Positions 8,011-16,650 of a stretch of DNA of 64,000 nt are shown here, in pieces. The notes below the pieces were generated by a model. That model did no database searches. It worked only from the letters and a program-made list of their open reading frames with translations, and was not told where the DNA came from. Source of the DNA: Dactylosporangium fulvum (GTDB lineage: Bacteria > Actinomycetota > Actinomycetes > Mycobacteriales > Micromonosporaceae); NCBI RefSeq assembly GCF_025137375.1, contig NZ_CP073720.1, forward strand, positions 7,526,501 to 7,590,500, in the 5' to 3' direction. Numbering within the stretch: position 1 is the first letter of the stretch; every line of letters begins with the position of its first letter. A program made the translations under genes and the position numbers.

Positions 8011-8952
8011 TCACGGCTCAATCGGGGCGCTGACGAGATCCGCATGGCCCGTGAAGCGCTGGTTCCACCAGTCGCACACCTGGTCGTAGTTGCAGACCCA
8101 AACATCGGAGAAGGAGTGGACGTACTCCAGGAACTCCTCCAGAACGACCGAGAAGTCGGGCCGTCCGCTGACGAACGGATGAGTGCCGTAGTTGAACAGC
8201 AGTGGCCGGACTTCCGCTCGCTGTCGGTACGCGTCGAACGTCTCGCGAAGATGCTGGATGCCGGCCTTGACCGACTGGATGTTGCGGGTGAACAGCGGGA
8301 AGTCGTTCACGTTGCCGACCATGCGGTAGGGGATTTCGAGGATGGTCTGCTCGCCGCTGGAGAGGAAGTACGGCAACTCGTCATCCTGCAGGTCACAGTG
8401 GTAGTCAAAACCCATTTCCATCAGCAGTTCGATGGTTTCGCGGGTGCAGACGGCGCCAGGGCCGACCCAGCCGCGGGTCTTCGTGCCCGTGACCTTGGCG
8501 ATGAGGTCGACGGTGCGCTGGATACTCTCGCGCTGCCCTTCGCGGGTCAACGTGTTGAGCGGCGCGCCCTCGCTGTACGCGTGCCCGCCGAGATGGTGGC
8601 CTGCCTCGACGAGGTCGCGCAACACCTGTTCGTGCTGCTCCACGGCGGTGCCGTTCGTCCACAGCGTTACCTTCATGTTGAAGCGCTCGAATATTTCGGC
8701 CAGCCGGTACAGGCCCACGTTGTACCCGTACGACACTGCGGTGCGGGAGCTGAGTGGCTGCAGAGACTGACCAAAATCCAGCGTTCCAGGCGTGTGGAAG
8801 CTCTCCGCCGTAGGCCACACCCATTCCTCGGGAGCGGTGTAGACCAGCACTGCCATCTTGGCGCCGTTGGGCCACGCCTGCAGTCCTCTTCGGTCGCGGA
8901 ACGGGATCCGGGTGCCGATCAGTTCCCGGCCGGCGTCTCCTGCGTCTGGCAT
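8011..8952 (-). CDS. PuuE/imidase-like polysaccharide deacetylase-fold (CE4) hydrolase
   Basis: 313 residues. It carries the NodB/CE4 barrel with 'GHHLGGHAYSEG' and the late 'GTHPFVSGRPD' signature seen in the PuuE (allantoinase-like) and cyclic-imide-hydrolase branch. The TFDDG motif of true sugar deacetylases is absent (the aligned stretch reads YTAPEEW). This points to hydrolysis of an amide or imide rather than an N-acetyl sugar. ATG at 8952. It lies directly downstream of the LLM-type flavin enzyme, an arrangement consistent with oxidative then hydrolytic opening of a nitrogen heterocycle. The substrate assignment is inference. Confidence 0.8.
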   Translation of the reverse strand: MPDAGDAGRELIGTRIPFRDRRGLQAWPNGAKMAVLVYTAPEEWVWPTAESFHTPGTLDFGQSLQPLSSRTAVSYGYNVGLYRLAEIFERFNMKVTLWTNGTAVEQHEQVLRDLVEAGHHLGGHAYSEGAPLNTLTREGQRESIQRTVDLIAKVTGTKTRGWVGPGAVCTRETIELLMEMGFDYHCDLQDDELPYFLSSGEQTILEIPYRMVGNVNDFPLFTRNIQSVKAGIQHLRETFDAYRQRAEVRPLLFNYGTHPFVSGRPDFSVVLEEFLEYVHSFSDVWVCNYDQVCDWWNQRFTGHADLVSAPIEP

Positions 8953-8982
8953 GTCTGCACTCCGTTCATCGAGTCGCGGTGC

Positions 8983-10143
8983 CTATGCCTTCACCAGCGA
9001 ATGGTTGAGTTCAGAAAGTCGCGGTGCAACCTCGCGGGCGTAGAGTTCGAGCGAGTTCACCGTCTCCTCGTGCCCGAGGCGGCCGGCCTGCCCCATCATC
9101 ATCAGGTTTCCGAAGCCACCCACCTCGGCGTAGAAGCGGGTCATCTGCGCCACCACGTCGTCGGGTGTGCCCGCGAAGGCCATGCCGTTCTCCACGAGCC
9201 ACTCCGCCGGCTTGCCTCGGGCAGCACCTGGGCCCGACTTCGGCGGACCCGAACGGGCCGCGCTGAGGAACGCCTGCGGCGGCACATAACCCGGCGGCTG
9301 CGCGATGTGGCGCGCGACTTTTCCCGAGTCGAAGTACCACTGCATCGTCCGCAGCCGCTCCATCCCGGCCTCGGTGCTGTCGGCGACTGCGACAAGGGCC
9401 GCGTAGGCCAGACGGTCGTCCGGGGTCTCCGACACCCCGAATGTCTCCTGATAGGTTTTGCGATAGGCCCCGAACAACGCTTTCGTGTGCTCGAAACCTC
9501 CGACGAAGGTGCCGACGACGTAGCCGTGCCGTGCGATTCGAGCCATGCTGCCGACGGTGCTCGTCGTCATCCAAATCGGCGGGTGTGGCTGCTGGTACGG
9601 TCGCGGCCAGATGTTGACGTTGCGGTAGTGCCACGTCCCTTCCCAGTTGAACGGGCCGTCATGGCTCGTCCATGCCTTGAGGATGAGGTCGTGCGCCTCC
9701 CACAGTCGTTCGCTGATGCCGATTGTCGGGGCGTTGGCGGGCAGAACCTCGTATGGCTGTCCTTTGACGAATCCGACGTTGAGCCGACCGAACGAGATCG
9801 TGTCGACGACTGCCATCTCCTCCGCGATCCGGATCGGGTCTCGACGCATCGGCAACGGGTTGCCGAGCACCGTGATGCGCGCGTTCTTGGTGATGCGGGC
9901 CAGGATCGCCGATGAGATGGCGACCGAGGGATGTAGACACGTCGGGGTCTGGTGGTGCTCGTTCGTCATCAGATTGAGGCCCAGCTCGTCGGCGACCTGC
10001 CACTCGTCGAAGTAGCGCTGGTAGAGTTTCGCGCCGAGCACGGGGTCGAAGGCGCGGTTCGGCAGGGTGGCTCGAATCGAATCGTAGGTCTCTTCGGCAG
10101 GAAGATACGGATACGGGTTTTCGCTGAAGTAGTAGGTTTCCAT
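8983..10143 (-). CDS. LLM-class flavin-dependent monooxygenase
   Basis: 386-residue bacterial luciferase-like protein (TIM barrel, FMN or F420 family). Seen: 'NEHHQTPTCLHPSVAISSAILARITKNARITVLGNPLP', typical of the luciferase-like barrel, 'GRLNVGFVKG', and 'PPIWMTTST' near the flavin site. ATG at 10143. Such enzymes hydroxylate, cleave C-S bonds or open rings (for example the uracil-opening RutA). No partner flavin reductase is visible nearby. It is located between the CE4 hydrolase and an alpha/beta hydrolase. Confidence 0.85.
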   Translation of the reverse strand: METYYFSENPYPYLPAEETYDSIRATLPNRAFDPVLGAKLYQRYFDEWQVADELGLNLMTNEHHQTPTCLHPSVAISSAILARITKNARITVLGNPLPMRRDPIRIAEEMAVVDTISFGRLNVGFVKGQPYEVLPANAPTIGISERLWEAHDLILKAWTSHDGPFNWEGTWHYRNVNIWPRPYQQPHPPIWMTTSTVGSMARIARHGYVVGTFVGGFEHTKALFGAYRKTYQETFGVSETPDDRLAYAALVAVADSTEAGMERLRTMQWYFDSGKVARHIAQPPGYVPPQAFLSAARSGPPKSGPGAARGKPAEWLVENGMAFAGTPDDVVAQMTRFYAEVGGFGNLMMMGQAGRLGHEETVNSLELYAREVAPRLSELNHSLVKA

Positions 10144-10191
10144 CGAGATCCTTCAGATTGCGCGGGAATGTGATGCTCGGCTCGAGAGGCG

Positions 10192-10953
10192 TCAGCCAAG
10201 GAAGCTGGTCAAGGCATCCCGAGCGCCGTCTGGGTTCTCGATCACGGGGTAGTGCCCACCGTCCACAGTGCACAGTTGCGCGTCGGGGACCAGATAGGCG
10301 AAGTCCCGGTAGTAGCCCTCCCGGACGAAGCGGTCGCTCGAACCGACCACGAACAACGTCGGCACGTTGATGCGATAGAGCCGATGCCGCAGCGAGGTGT
10401 CGTGCAGGTAGGGCTCCCAGCCGTAGCGGACGAGGGCCTCGCGCGTCGCCGCCCGCTCGAGGATGTCGTCGTCGGAGAGATCGGTGCCGGAGAACGGCGC
10501 CTTCGTCGGGTCGGCGAAGGCCAGCTGGTTGACTTCCTGGTCGGGCAGTGCGAAGACGTCGATGAAGTCCCGCTCGCTCGGCGGAGTCAGCTTGACGCCG
10601 ATCGGGCCGATGACCGCGAGCTTCCTGATCCGGTGCCCGTACATCGTCGCGATGTGCAGGGCAATCCAGCCACCGAGCGAGCTACCGACCAGGTCGACCT
10701 GCACTCCTGGCGGAAGCTCGTCAAGATAGGACAGGTAGCCGAACGCGATGTCGAGCACGCTGTGCGCGCTCTGGTCGACCGCATGCGCGCCGAAGCCTGG
10801 GTGGTGACCGACCGCGACCACGCTCGTCCGGCTCAGCGCGTCAACGAACGGTTGCTCGACGCGCGGCCCGTGCTCAGCGTGCAGATATAGAACGTTGGCC
10901 ATGCCCGGACCGGTGGCCTCGACGTGGAATCGGCTGGTTACGGGGGACGTCAT
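10192..10953 (-). CDS. Alpha/beta-fold hydrolase
   Basis: 253 residues with nucleophile elbow GSSLGG, acid residue in 'VVGSSDRF' and histidine in 'GGHYPVIENP', so the Ser-Asp-His triad is complete. It is distant from the other operon hydrolase (1173-2012). ATG at 10953, 46 nt after the RibBA-like gene. It probably hydrolyses an ester, thioester or C-C bond in a ring-opened intermediate. Confidence 0.85.
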   Translation of the reverse strand: MTSPVTSRFHVEATGPGMANVLYLHAEHGPRVEQPFVDALSRTSVVAVGHHPGFGAHAVDQSAHSVLDIAFGYLSYLDELPPGVQVDLVGSSLGGWIALHIATMYGHRIRKLAVIGPIGVKLTPPSERDFIDVFALPDQEVNQLAFADPTKAPFSGTDLSDDDILERAATREALVRYGWEPYLHDTSLRHRLYRINVPTLFVVGSSDRFVREGYYRDFAYLVPDAQLCTVDGGHYPVIENPDGARDALTSFLG

Positions 10954-10999
10954 GGCCGAACCATATTCCTGGTAGCCGCATAGCGCAACACTATTCCTC

Positions 11000-12187
11000 C
11001 TAGCGGTACGGCTGATTCGTCTCTTCGGCTACGGCCAAGCCTCTGCTTCGCACCTCATCCGCGGCGCTGCGCTCGAAGCGATGTATCCGGACACCTCGCA
11101 CGCCGATCAGCTTGAGCACATCCGCGGCCACGCCGTAGGTCAGCGCTGTCGCCGACTGATGGACCATGGAGGCCGCGGAGTCAGCGGGTGGGGACAATGC
11201 GCCAGTCGGCCCGGCCGTCGGCGGGGTGACGGCCGCATAGCGCGCCATGTCGGCGTGGAACTGATGCTCCGCGTCGGAGACCCGGCCCACACGGTGACGC
11301 GCACTGCCAACATAAACGAGGACTCCCCGGCCCGCGGCGGACAACGCCGCGAGGTCGTCGCGCAGCATCTGCCCGCACGCACAGTCGGCCGAGCCGAACA
11401 CGTCGCCGCTGACGCATTCACGATGCACGTAGACAGGCACATCGCGACCATCGTCAAGGTCGCCGAAGACGTACGCCCGATGATCGGTGGCACCGCGAAG
11501 ATCTGCCACGAGCACCTCGAGGCACTTGCCGGCAGCCAGACAACGTTCATATCGAGCGACAACGGCCAGCGAGGCCTGGCGACGCTCGGCGATGACATCG
11601 TCGACCGACACCCGCGCGAGCCCCTGGGTGCGGCACAGTTCGTCCAGCACGGCTTCGTCGGCGAGCCGGCCGGTATCGGTGACCACCTCGCCCAGCATTG
11701 CCACCGGCGCGAGCCCGGCAGCCCGCGCGAGGTCGGCTGCGGCCTCCGCGAACCCGGGACGTTCCAGCACGCCTCCGGCGGCGATGCATAGCGGCACCAG
11801 GTGCCCTGGGCGACGCAGATCATCCGGTGCGCTGGTGGGCGAGGCCAGCACGCGAGCAGTCCGGGCCCGGTCGGCGGCACTGATTCCGGTATCTATGCCG
11901 TGCGAGGCGTCAACGGTCACCGTGAACAGGCGGGACGGAGGGTGGGCGTCCGGAACCACCATCATCGGCAGATCCAGCCGGTACGCAATGTCCTGCGTCA
12001 GCGCGACACGGAGAAACCCGGAGGTGTGACGGACCATCAAGGCCACGCCGCCCGGTGTGGCGCATTCCGCCGCCAGCATCAGGTAGCCGCGGTCGACCCT
12101 GCTCGCGGCCTCGAGCACGACACACTCGCCGGCGGCTACCCGCTGGGCCGCCAGACGAGCGCGCTCCTCAGCCGTCCCACTCGACAT
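11000..12187 (-). CDS. Degenerate RibBA homologue (DHBP synthase / GTP cyclohydrolase II-like)
   Basis: 395 residues in the RibB-RibA order. The N-terminal half keeps the DHBP-synthase frame ('FTVTVDASHGIDTGISAADRA', 'RPGHLVPL') but the acidic metal motif normally reading RENEGDL is VDRGYLML, and the His in 'RAGHTEA' is Phe (RPGFAEA). The C-terminal half keeps the three zinc cysteines in 'HREC...DCACGQ' but the RQEGRGIGL motif of GTP cyclohydrolase II is replaced (GSARHRVG). Neither riboflavin reaction looks supported. Homologues of GTP cyclohydrolase II open pyrimidine rings in the URC uracil pathway, so a ring-opening role is possible. It overlaps the P450 end by 20 nt. Confidence 0.8.
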   Translation of the reverse strand: MSSGTAEERARLAAQRVAAGECVVLEAASRVDRGYLMLAAECATPGGVALMVRHTSGFLRVALTQDIAYRLDLPMMVVPDAHPPSRLFTVTVDASHGIDTGISAADRARTARVLASPTSAPDDLRRPGHLVPLCIAAGGVLERPGFAEAAADLARAAGLAPVAMLGEVVTDTGRLADEAVLDELCRTQGLARVSVDDVIAERRQASLAVVARYERCLAAGKCLEVLVADLRGATDHRAYVFGDLDDGRDVPVYVHRECVSGDVFGSADCACGQMLRDDLAALSAAGRGVLVYVGSARHRVGRVSDAEHQFHADMARYAAVTPPTAGPTGALSPPADSAASMVHQSATALTYGVAADVLKLIGVRGVRIHRFERSAADEVRSRGLAVAEETNQPYR

Positions 12188-13412
12188 CGAGACGCTCGAG
12201 GAAACGCTGGACGGAATTGGGGCGGTAGGACGGCGTGAACCCGGGCTGGAGACGCAGGCTCGGCAGTCGTTGGGTCAGGACCTCGAACGCCACCCGCGCC
12301 TCGAGCCTGGCAAGCGGGGCGCCGACGCAGAAGTGCACGCCCCGTCCGAAGGAGAGATGCGGTGAGTCGAAGGCACGGTCCGGGTCGAACTCGGACGGGT
12401 GGTCAAACACAGCTGGGTCACGGTTGGCCGACCCGACGACCACCGAGAGCCGCTGCCCTGCGGCGATGGTACGTCCGCCGAGCTCAGCGTCCGCGGCCGC
12501 CTTACGCCAGATGCTGTGCGCCGGGGACTCGAAGCGCAGACCTTCCTCGACCACGGCCGGGATGACGCTCGGATCGTCGATCATGCGCTGCCAAATGGAC
12601 GGGCTCCGCAGGACCTGCAGCATCGTGAGGGAGATCAGGTTCATGGACGTCTCGTGACCGGCTGAGAGAAGTCCCAGCAGCAGGCCTACCGCCTCACCGT
12701 CGGTCAGCGGCGCGTCCCCGCCGATGTCGAGGTTCACCAGGCGCGAAACGACATCATCGCCGCTGCCGGTGCGGGCGCGTTGCACCGTCTCGGCCAGGAA
12801 CCGCTGAAAGTCGACGTATCCACGCGCCGCGACCAGGTGCTCCTCAAGCGTGAACGTGCCCCAGAACATGCTCATCGCATGCGTCGTCCACTCGTGGATC
12901 TGCGCGCCTGACGCGCCGGAGATGCCGAACAGGTCGAGTACGACTTCGAGCGGCAGGCGGTAGGCGAAGGCATTGACGAAGTCGGCACGCCCGTCCGCGG
13001 GCAGTTCGTCCACGAGCCGGTCGGCAAGACGACGGATCTTCGGCTCAAGCGCCGCGATGTAGCGCGGCGTCAGCACGCTGACAAGGAATCGGCGGATCCG
13101 GTCATGGTCCTCGCCGTCGCGGGTAACCGTGGGCCGGATCTCACTGGCCGGGATACCCTCTGCGAGAATCTCGGCTACGGGTGGCGGCGGTGGCGTCACC
13201 GGTGCCGTAGCGCCCTGGTTCACGAACGTGGTGGGATCGGCGAACACCGACCGGGCCGTCCGGTAGTCGGTGACGACCCAGGCGTTGAGCGAATCGCTCC
13301 ACATGACCGGGCACGTTGAGCGCGCCTGCTCCCAGACGGCGTGAGGGTTGTTCGCATGGTCGCGGTCGAAAGGGTTGTAGTCACGGGGTAGGTCGGTTCT
13401 CGGGACGCTCAT
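12168..13412 (-). CDS. Cytochrome P450
   Basis: 414 residues, complete. Key elements: I-helix oxygen-activation motif in 'LLSAGHETSMN', the K-helix E-x-x-R in 'EEGLRFESP', and the heme-binding loop FGRGVHFCVG with the thiolate cysteine. ATG at 13412. It is related to the P450 at 17908-19164 (both open with a 'NAWVVT' beta strand and end 'RFLERL/RYLERL'), so the two are probably paralogues from the same family. Electrons likely come from the ferredoxin at 2858-3064. Substrate unknown. Confidence 0.93.
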   Translation of the reverse strand: MSVPRTDLPRDYNPFDRDHANNPHAVWEQARSTCPVMWSDSLNAWVVTDYRTARSVFADPTTFVNQGATAPVTPPPPPVAEILAEGIPASEIRPTVTRDGEDHDRIRRFLVSVLTPRYIAALEPKIRRLADRLVDELPADGRADFVNAFAYRLPLEVVLDLFGISGASGAQIHEWTTHAMSMFWGTFTLEEHLVAARGYVDFQRFLAETVQRARTGSGDDVVSRLVNLDIGGDAPLTDGEAVGLLLGLLSAGHETSMNLISLTMLQVLRSPSIWQRMIDDPSVIPAVVEEGLRFESPAHSIWRKAAADAELGGRTIAAGQRLSVVVGSANRDPAVFDHPSEFDPDRAFDSPHLSFGRGVHFCVGAPLARLEARVAFEVLTQRLPSLRLQPGFTPSYRPNSVQRFLERLDVEWDG

Positions 13413-13445
13413 ATGCTTCTCTCATTCATGCAAATAGTCGGCGGC

Positions 13446-14408
13446 TTACTCCGGCGCACGGTCGAACTCGGGAAACAACCGGACGGCGTTCCCGCGGTTG
13501 ATCGCTGTGGCATCGTCCGCGCTGACACTCTTGTCGAGAAGATCGGTGAAGTGCTCGGCCGAGGTCCCTGGCGCATAGGGCCAGTCGCTGCCGAAGAGAA
13601 CCCTGTCGGCGCCGGCGAACTCGCGCAACATCGAGAGGGATAAACCGCCCCCGGTAAGTGCTGTGTCGAAGTAGAAGCTGCGCAACCCTGCCATCATCGC
13701 TTCCGGGTCCTGTGCCTGACCGGGTTCAGCGGGCTGTACCCGTGCGATCCGCTCGGCCACGTAGGGCACAAAGCCTCCACCGTGGGAGAGGATGATCCTC
13801 AAGTTCTTGTACCGCCGGGGCACACCGGCACGCACCAGGTTGATGGCGGCCCGGGTCGTGTCGAGCAGGAAGTCGACGACGAACGGCGGGATTCCCGGAA
13901 CCAGCTCGGCCGGCGGCATTGTGGGATGGACGAACAGCACGCTTCCCCGCCGGTCAAGTTCCTGCAGCAGTGGGTCGTAGACCGGGTCGCCGAGGTAGTG
14001 CCCCGCGGTGTTGGTGAGCAGGACGATGCCGCTGGCTCCAAGCTGGTCAAGGCAACGTTCCGCCTCGGCCAAGCTGGCGTCGACATCGGGGAAGGGCACG
14101 ACGCCGAAGAAGCCGAACCGTCCCGGGAAATCACGCTTCAGTGCGGCTGCGAAGTCGTTGATGTCCACCGCCAACGACCGAGCGTCGCTCACGCTGCTCA
14201 GATAGATCCCGGGACGCGAGACGGAGACGATCGCCGTCGAAATCGCGAGTCGGTCAAGTGTCTGCAGAGCCGCCTGCGGCGACCAGGTCGGCCGGGGCGT
14301 GTCTCGACTCTCCAGATATCCGATCCTGTCCAAATAGGATGCCCAGACCGGCGGGATGAAGTGCTGATGGGTGTCTATCCGACCGTGGTTGTTCTGGGAT
14401 GTCGCCAT
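13446..14408 (-). CDS. ACMSD-type amidohydrolase (amidohydrolase_2)
   Basis: 320 residues. The metal-binding H-x-H is in 'IDTHQHFIPP'; further ligands are visible in 'LFVHPTMPP', 'ILSHGGGFVPY' and the aspartate of 'FGSDWPYAP'. This is the layout of the aminocarboxymuconate-semialdehyde decarboxylase / gamma-resorcylate decarboxylase family, so a decarboxylation or hydrolysis of an aromatic or ring-opened acid is expected. The start at 14408 (MATSQ) is preferred over an upstream ATG because CGGAG precedes it. Placed between the FAH hydrolase and the P450. Confidence 0.87.
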   Translation of the reverse strand: MATSQNNHGRIDTHQHFIPPVWASYLDRIGYLESRDTPRPTWSPQAALQTLDRLAISTAIVSVSRPGIYLSSVSDARSLAVDINDFAAALKRDFPGRFGFFGVVPFPDVDASLAEAERCLDQLGASGIVLLTNTAGHYLGDPVYDPLLQELDRRGSVLFVHPTMPPAELVPGIPPFVVDFLLDTTRAAINLVRAGVPRRYKNLRIILSHGGGFVPYVAERIARVQPAEPGQAQDPEAMMAGLRSFYFDTALTGGGLSLSMLREFAGADRVLFGSDWPYAPGTSAEHFTDLLDKSVSADDATAINRGNAVRLFPEFDRAPE

Positions 14409-14448
14409 GGCTACTCCGTTGCTTCGTCGTTGAACCCGGAAGGCATGG

Positions 14449-15354
14449 TCATAGCCGACGCAGGACTGTAGGCGGCGGTGGTTCGGGCCCATTTCCGGCG
14501 CCGCGGGTCGCCGATCCGGTCGCGTGCCGGCTCGTGGTCACCCCGACCGACAGTGTCCCGATGCCCGACAAGTCCAGGTCGATCATGTCGCCGGCCACGA
14601 TCGGGCCGACCCCGGCAGGTGTTCCGGTCGTGATGATGTCACCAGGAGACAGCGTCATCACCGTCGAGGCGTACGCCACGAGCTTGGGCACGTCCCAGAT
14701 AAGGTCAGCTGTGTTGGCCTCCTGCCTGACGCCACCCGACACCGCGCACACGAGCGATACGTTCGACGGCGCGCCGAACTCGTCCGCCGTCACGATCCAC
14801 GGCCCCATGGGGGTGAAGGTGTCGAATGACTTGCGGGTGGAGCGGTCCTCGCCGCCTCGCATCGTGATGTCGAGCAGGCCGGTGTAGCCGAAGACGTAGT
14901 CGAGTGCCTGTTGCGGCGGCACGTGGCTCGCTGTCCGGCCGATGATCAGCGCGAGCTCGCCCTCCTGATCGAACCGGCGGTCATGGTAAGGCAGCTCGAT
15001 GCTCGCGCCCGGACCGATGAGCGACGACGGCGCCTTCAGGAAGACGCCAAGATCCGCGACCGTCGAGGTGACTTCCATCTCGACGCGGTGGTCCGCGTAG
15101 TTCACGGGCGCTGCAATGATCTTGGTTGGGTCGGGCACGGGTGCGTCGAGTCGGCATTCGGCAAGCGGCCGCGGCGCCTCGTCCCGGTAGGCGCGTATCG
15201 CGGGCACGAGCGCGTCCCAATGCGCGATGAGAAAGCGCATTGCGCTGGACTCGCCGCGAGTCCACCCGTGTTCGGCCAGGAGATCGTCGAGCCTGTGTAC
15301 ACGTTCGTCGATGACAAGACCGACCGACGTGCCGGCGTAGCTGACAAGTTTCAT
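14449..15354 (-). CDS. Fumarylacetoacetate hydrolase-family protein
   Basis: 301 residues. FAH-fold metal ligands appear as E-x-E in 'DQEGELALIIGR' and an Asp in 'DITMRGGED', followed by the conserved 'SPGDIITTGTPAGVG'. The family includes fumarylpyruvate, acylpyruvate and 2-hydroxymuconate-type hydrolases and decarboxylases. ATG overlaps the TGA of the flavin hydroxylase (ATGA), so hydroxylation and this step are co-translated. The ~25 extra C-terminal residues are rich in Pro and Gly. A fumarylpyruvate hydrolase-like role fits a gentisate-type route but is not certain. Confidence 0.87.
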   Translation of the reverse strand: MKLVSYAGTSVGLVIDERVHRLDDLLAEHGWTRGESSAMRFLIAHWDALVPAIRAYRDEAPRPLAECRLDAPVPDPTKIIAAPVNYADHRVEMEVTSTVADLGVFLKAPSSLIGPGASIELPYHDRRFDQEGELALIIGRTASHVPPQQALDYVFGYTGLLDITMRGGEDRSTRKSFDTFTPMGPWIVTADEFGAPSNVSLVCAVSGGVRQEANTADLIWDVPKLVAYASTVMTLSPGDIITTGTPAGVGPIVAGDMIDLDLSGIGTLSVGVTTSRHATGSATRGAGNGPEPPPPTVLRRL

Positions 15355-16607
15355 GCGCGGCTCGTGCTCGGTGCGGGGACCGTGAGGCCAGGGACGACGA
15401 CGGAGTCTCGGCGCGAACCTCCGGCGTAGAGCCAGTCGACGTAGCGGAAGTCCGTCGGCGGCAACGATGAGAGCAAAGCATTGCGCAGCAGAGCGAGCAG
15501 CCCGTCACCGTGCACGATCTCACCGACGCGCCTGGCCCACAGCTGCGCCTTGCTCGCCCGCTCGATGCGCTCGCGTTCGTAGTAGGCGATCGCCGCGCCC
15601 AGATCGTTGTCGTGAAGTTGGATGCCGCGGCCTAGAGCCGCTGCGTCTTCGAGTGCTTGGCATCCGCCTTGGGCGAGGTACTGCAGCATCGGATGGGCAG
15701 CGTCACCGACCAGGGTTATCGGACCGCGCGTCCACGTCGTGGCCGGCCTGCGGTCAAACAAAGGCCACCGCACGTCCCGGTTGAGCAAGCTCGCCGACGT
15801 CCGGACTCGCTCGATCATCCTGTCGAATCGCAGGTCCAGCTCTCCTGGCGTCCCCCAGTCCCGGCTCATCGGGTCAGCCTCGGAGTCGAAGCGGTCGCTG
15901 GTGAACACACCAACCTGATTGAACAGGTTGCCGCGACGCACCGGGTACTGCACCAGATGCATTTTCGGTCCGATCCACCAGGTCATGGTTGCCCGCTCGG
16001 CACTCGCGTTCGGAACGAGGTCGATCGGAACGGCGCCCCGGTAGGCCACGTCGCCGGTGCAGCGCGGCGGGCCGTCCCGCAGCACGAAACCACGCACGAC
16101 CGACCAGAGTCCGTCCGCGCCGACCACGAGCGGGGCTTCGTACACCGAGCCGTCGGCGCACTCCACCCGGCCCCGACCATCGACAATGGTCACGTCGATC
16201 GCGGTCTTTCCCGTCTCCAACGTGATGAGGTCGGAACGAGCCTGACATCCTTCCACGAGGGCCGCGAGCAGGTCGCCCCGGTGCGTCACGACATAGGGCT
16301 GGCCGTAGCGGCGCCGGAACTCCGACCCGAAGTCGAGTTCGGCGATCCGTTCGCCGGTCAGGGCGTCCATCAGCAGGGCGCACTCCGGGTAGACGACGTC
16401 CTGCAACGCTCGATCCAGAACGCCGAGTTCGGCCAGCACGTGCAGCGCGTTCGGCGCGAGCTGGATCCCCGCACCGATCTCACCGAACTCGGGCGCCTTC
16501 TCGATCACGTGGACCGGCCGTCCACGCGAGCTGAGTGCCAACGCCGTGGACAGACCGCCGATGCCGCCTCCGACGACGAGCACCGGCGTCGATATGCTTC
16601 TGCTCAC
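15351..16607 (-). CDS. FAD-dependent hydroxylase, 3-hydroxybenzoate 6-hydroxylase-like
   Basis: 418-residue class A flavoprotein monooxygenase. Seen: FAD dinucleotide motif GGGIGG near the N-terminus, the DG motif 'VVGADGLWSVVR' and the FAD ribityl motif 'GDAAHPMLQYLAQGG'. Several local stretches ('GSEFRRRYGQPYVVTHRGDL', 'QYPVRRGNLFNQV', the end 'YVDWLY') match what I recall of actinobacterial 3-hydroxybenzoate 6-hydroxylase. It would para-hydroxylate a phenolic acid to a gentisate-type product using NAD(P)H and O2. GTG start at 16607. It is the first intact gene of the 18-gene operon. Confidence 0.87.
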   Translation of the reverse strand: MSRSISTPVLVVGGGIGGLSTALALSSRGRPVHVIEKAPEFGEIGAGIQLAPNALHVLAELGVLDRALQDVVYPECALLMDALTGERIAELDFGSEFRRRYGQPYVVTHRGDLLAALVEGCQARSDLITLETGKTAIDVTIVDGRGRVECADGSVYEAPLVVGADGLWSVVRGFVLRDGPPRCTGDVAYRGAVPIDLVPNASAERATMTWWIGPKMHLVQYPVRRGNLFNQVGVFTSDRFDSEADPMSRDWGTPGELDLRFDRMIERVRTSASLLNRDVRWPLFDRRPATTWTRGPITLVGDAAHPMLQYLAQGGCQALEDAAALGRGIQLHDNDLGAAIAYYERERIERASKAQLWARRVGEIVHGDGLLALLRNALLSSLPPTDFRYVDWLYAGGSRRDSVVVPGLTVPAPSTSRA

Positions 16608-16650
16608 TTTCCAACCCGATCTACCTCGAGGCCTGTGCCTGCGGTTGACA

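Noticed and set aside
7735..9915. Long plus-strand open frame (726 codons) opposite the SDR, CE4 and LLM genes
   Set aside because: It is antisense to three genes with clear family motifs; its translation is Arg/His/Val-rich without domain features, as expected of a GC-rich shadow frame.
10970..10990. Minus-strand GTTGC-GCTATGC-GGCTA resembling the IclR palindrome upstream of the second alpha/beta hydrolase
   Set aside because: Several mismatches and located inside the operon, where no separate promoter is needed.
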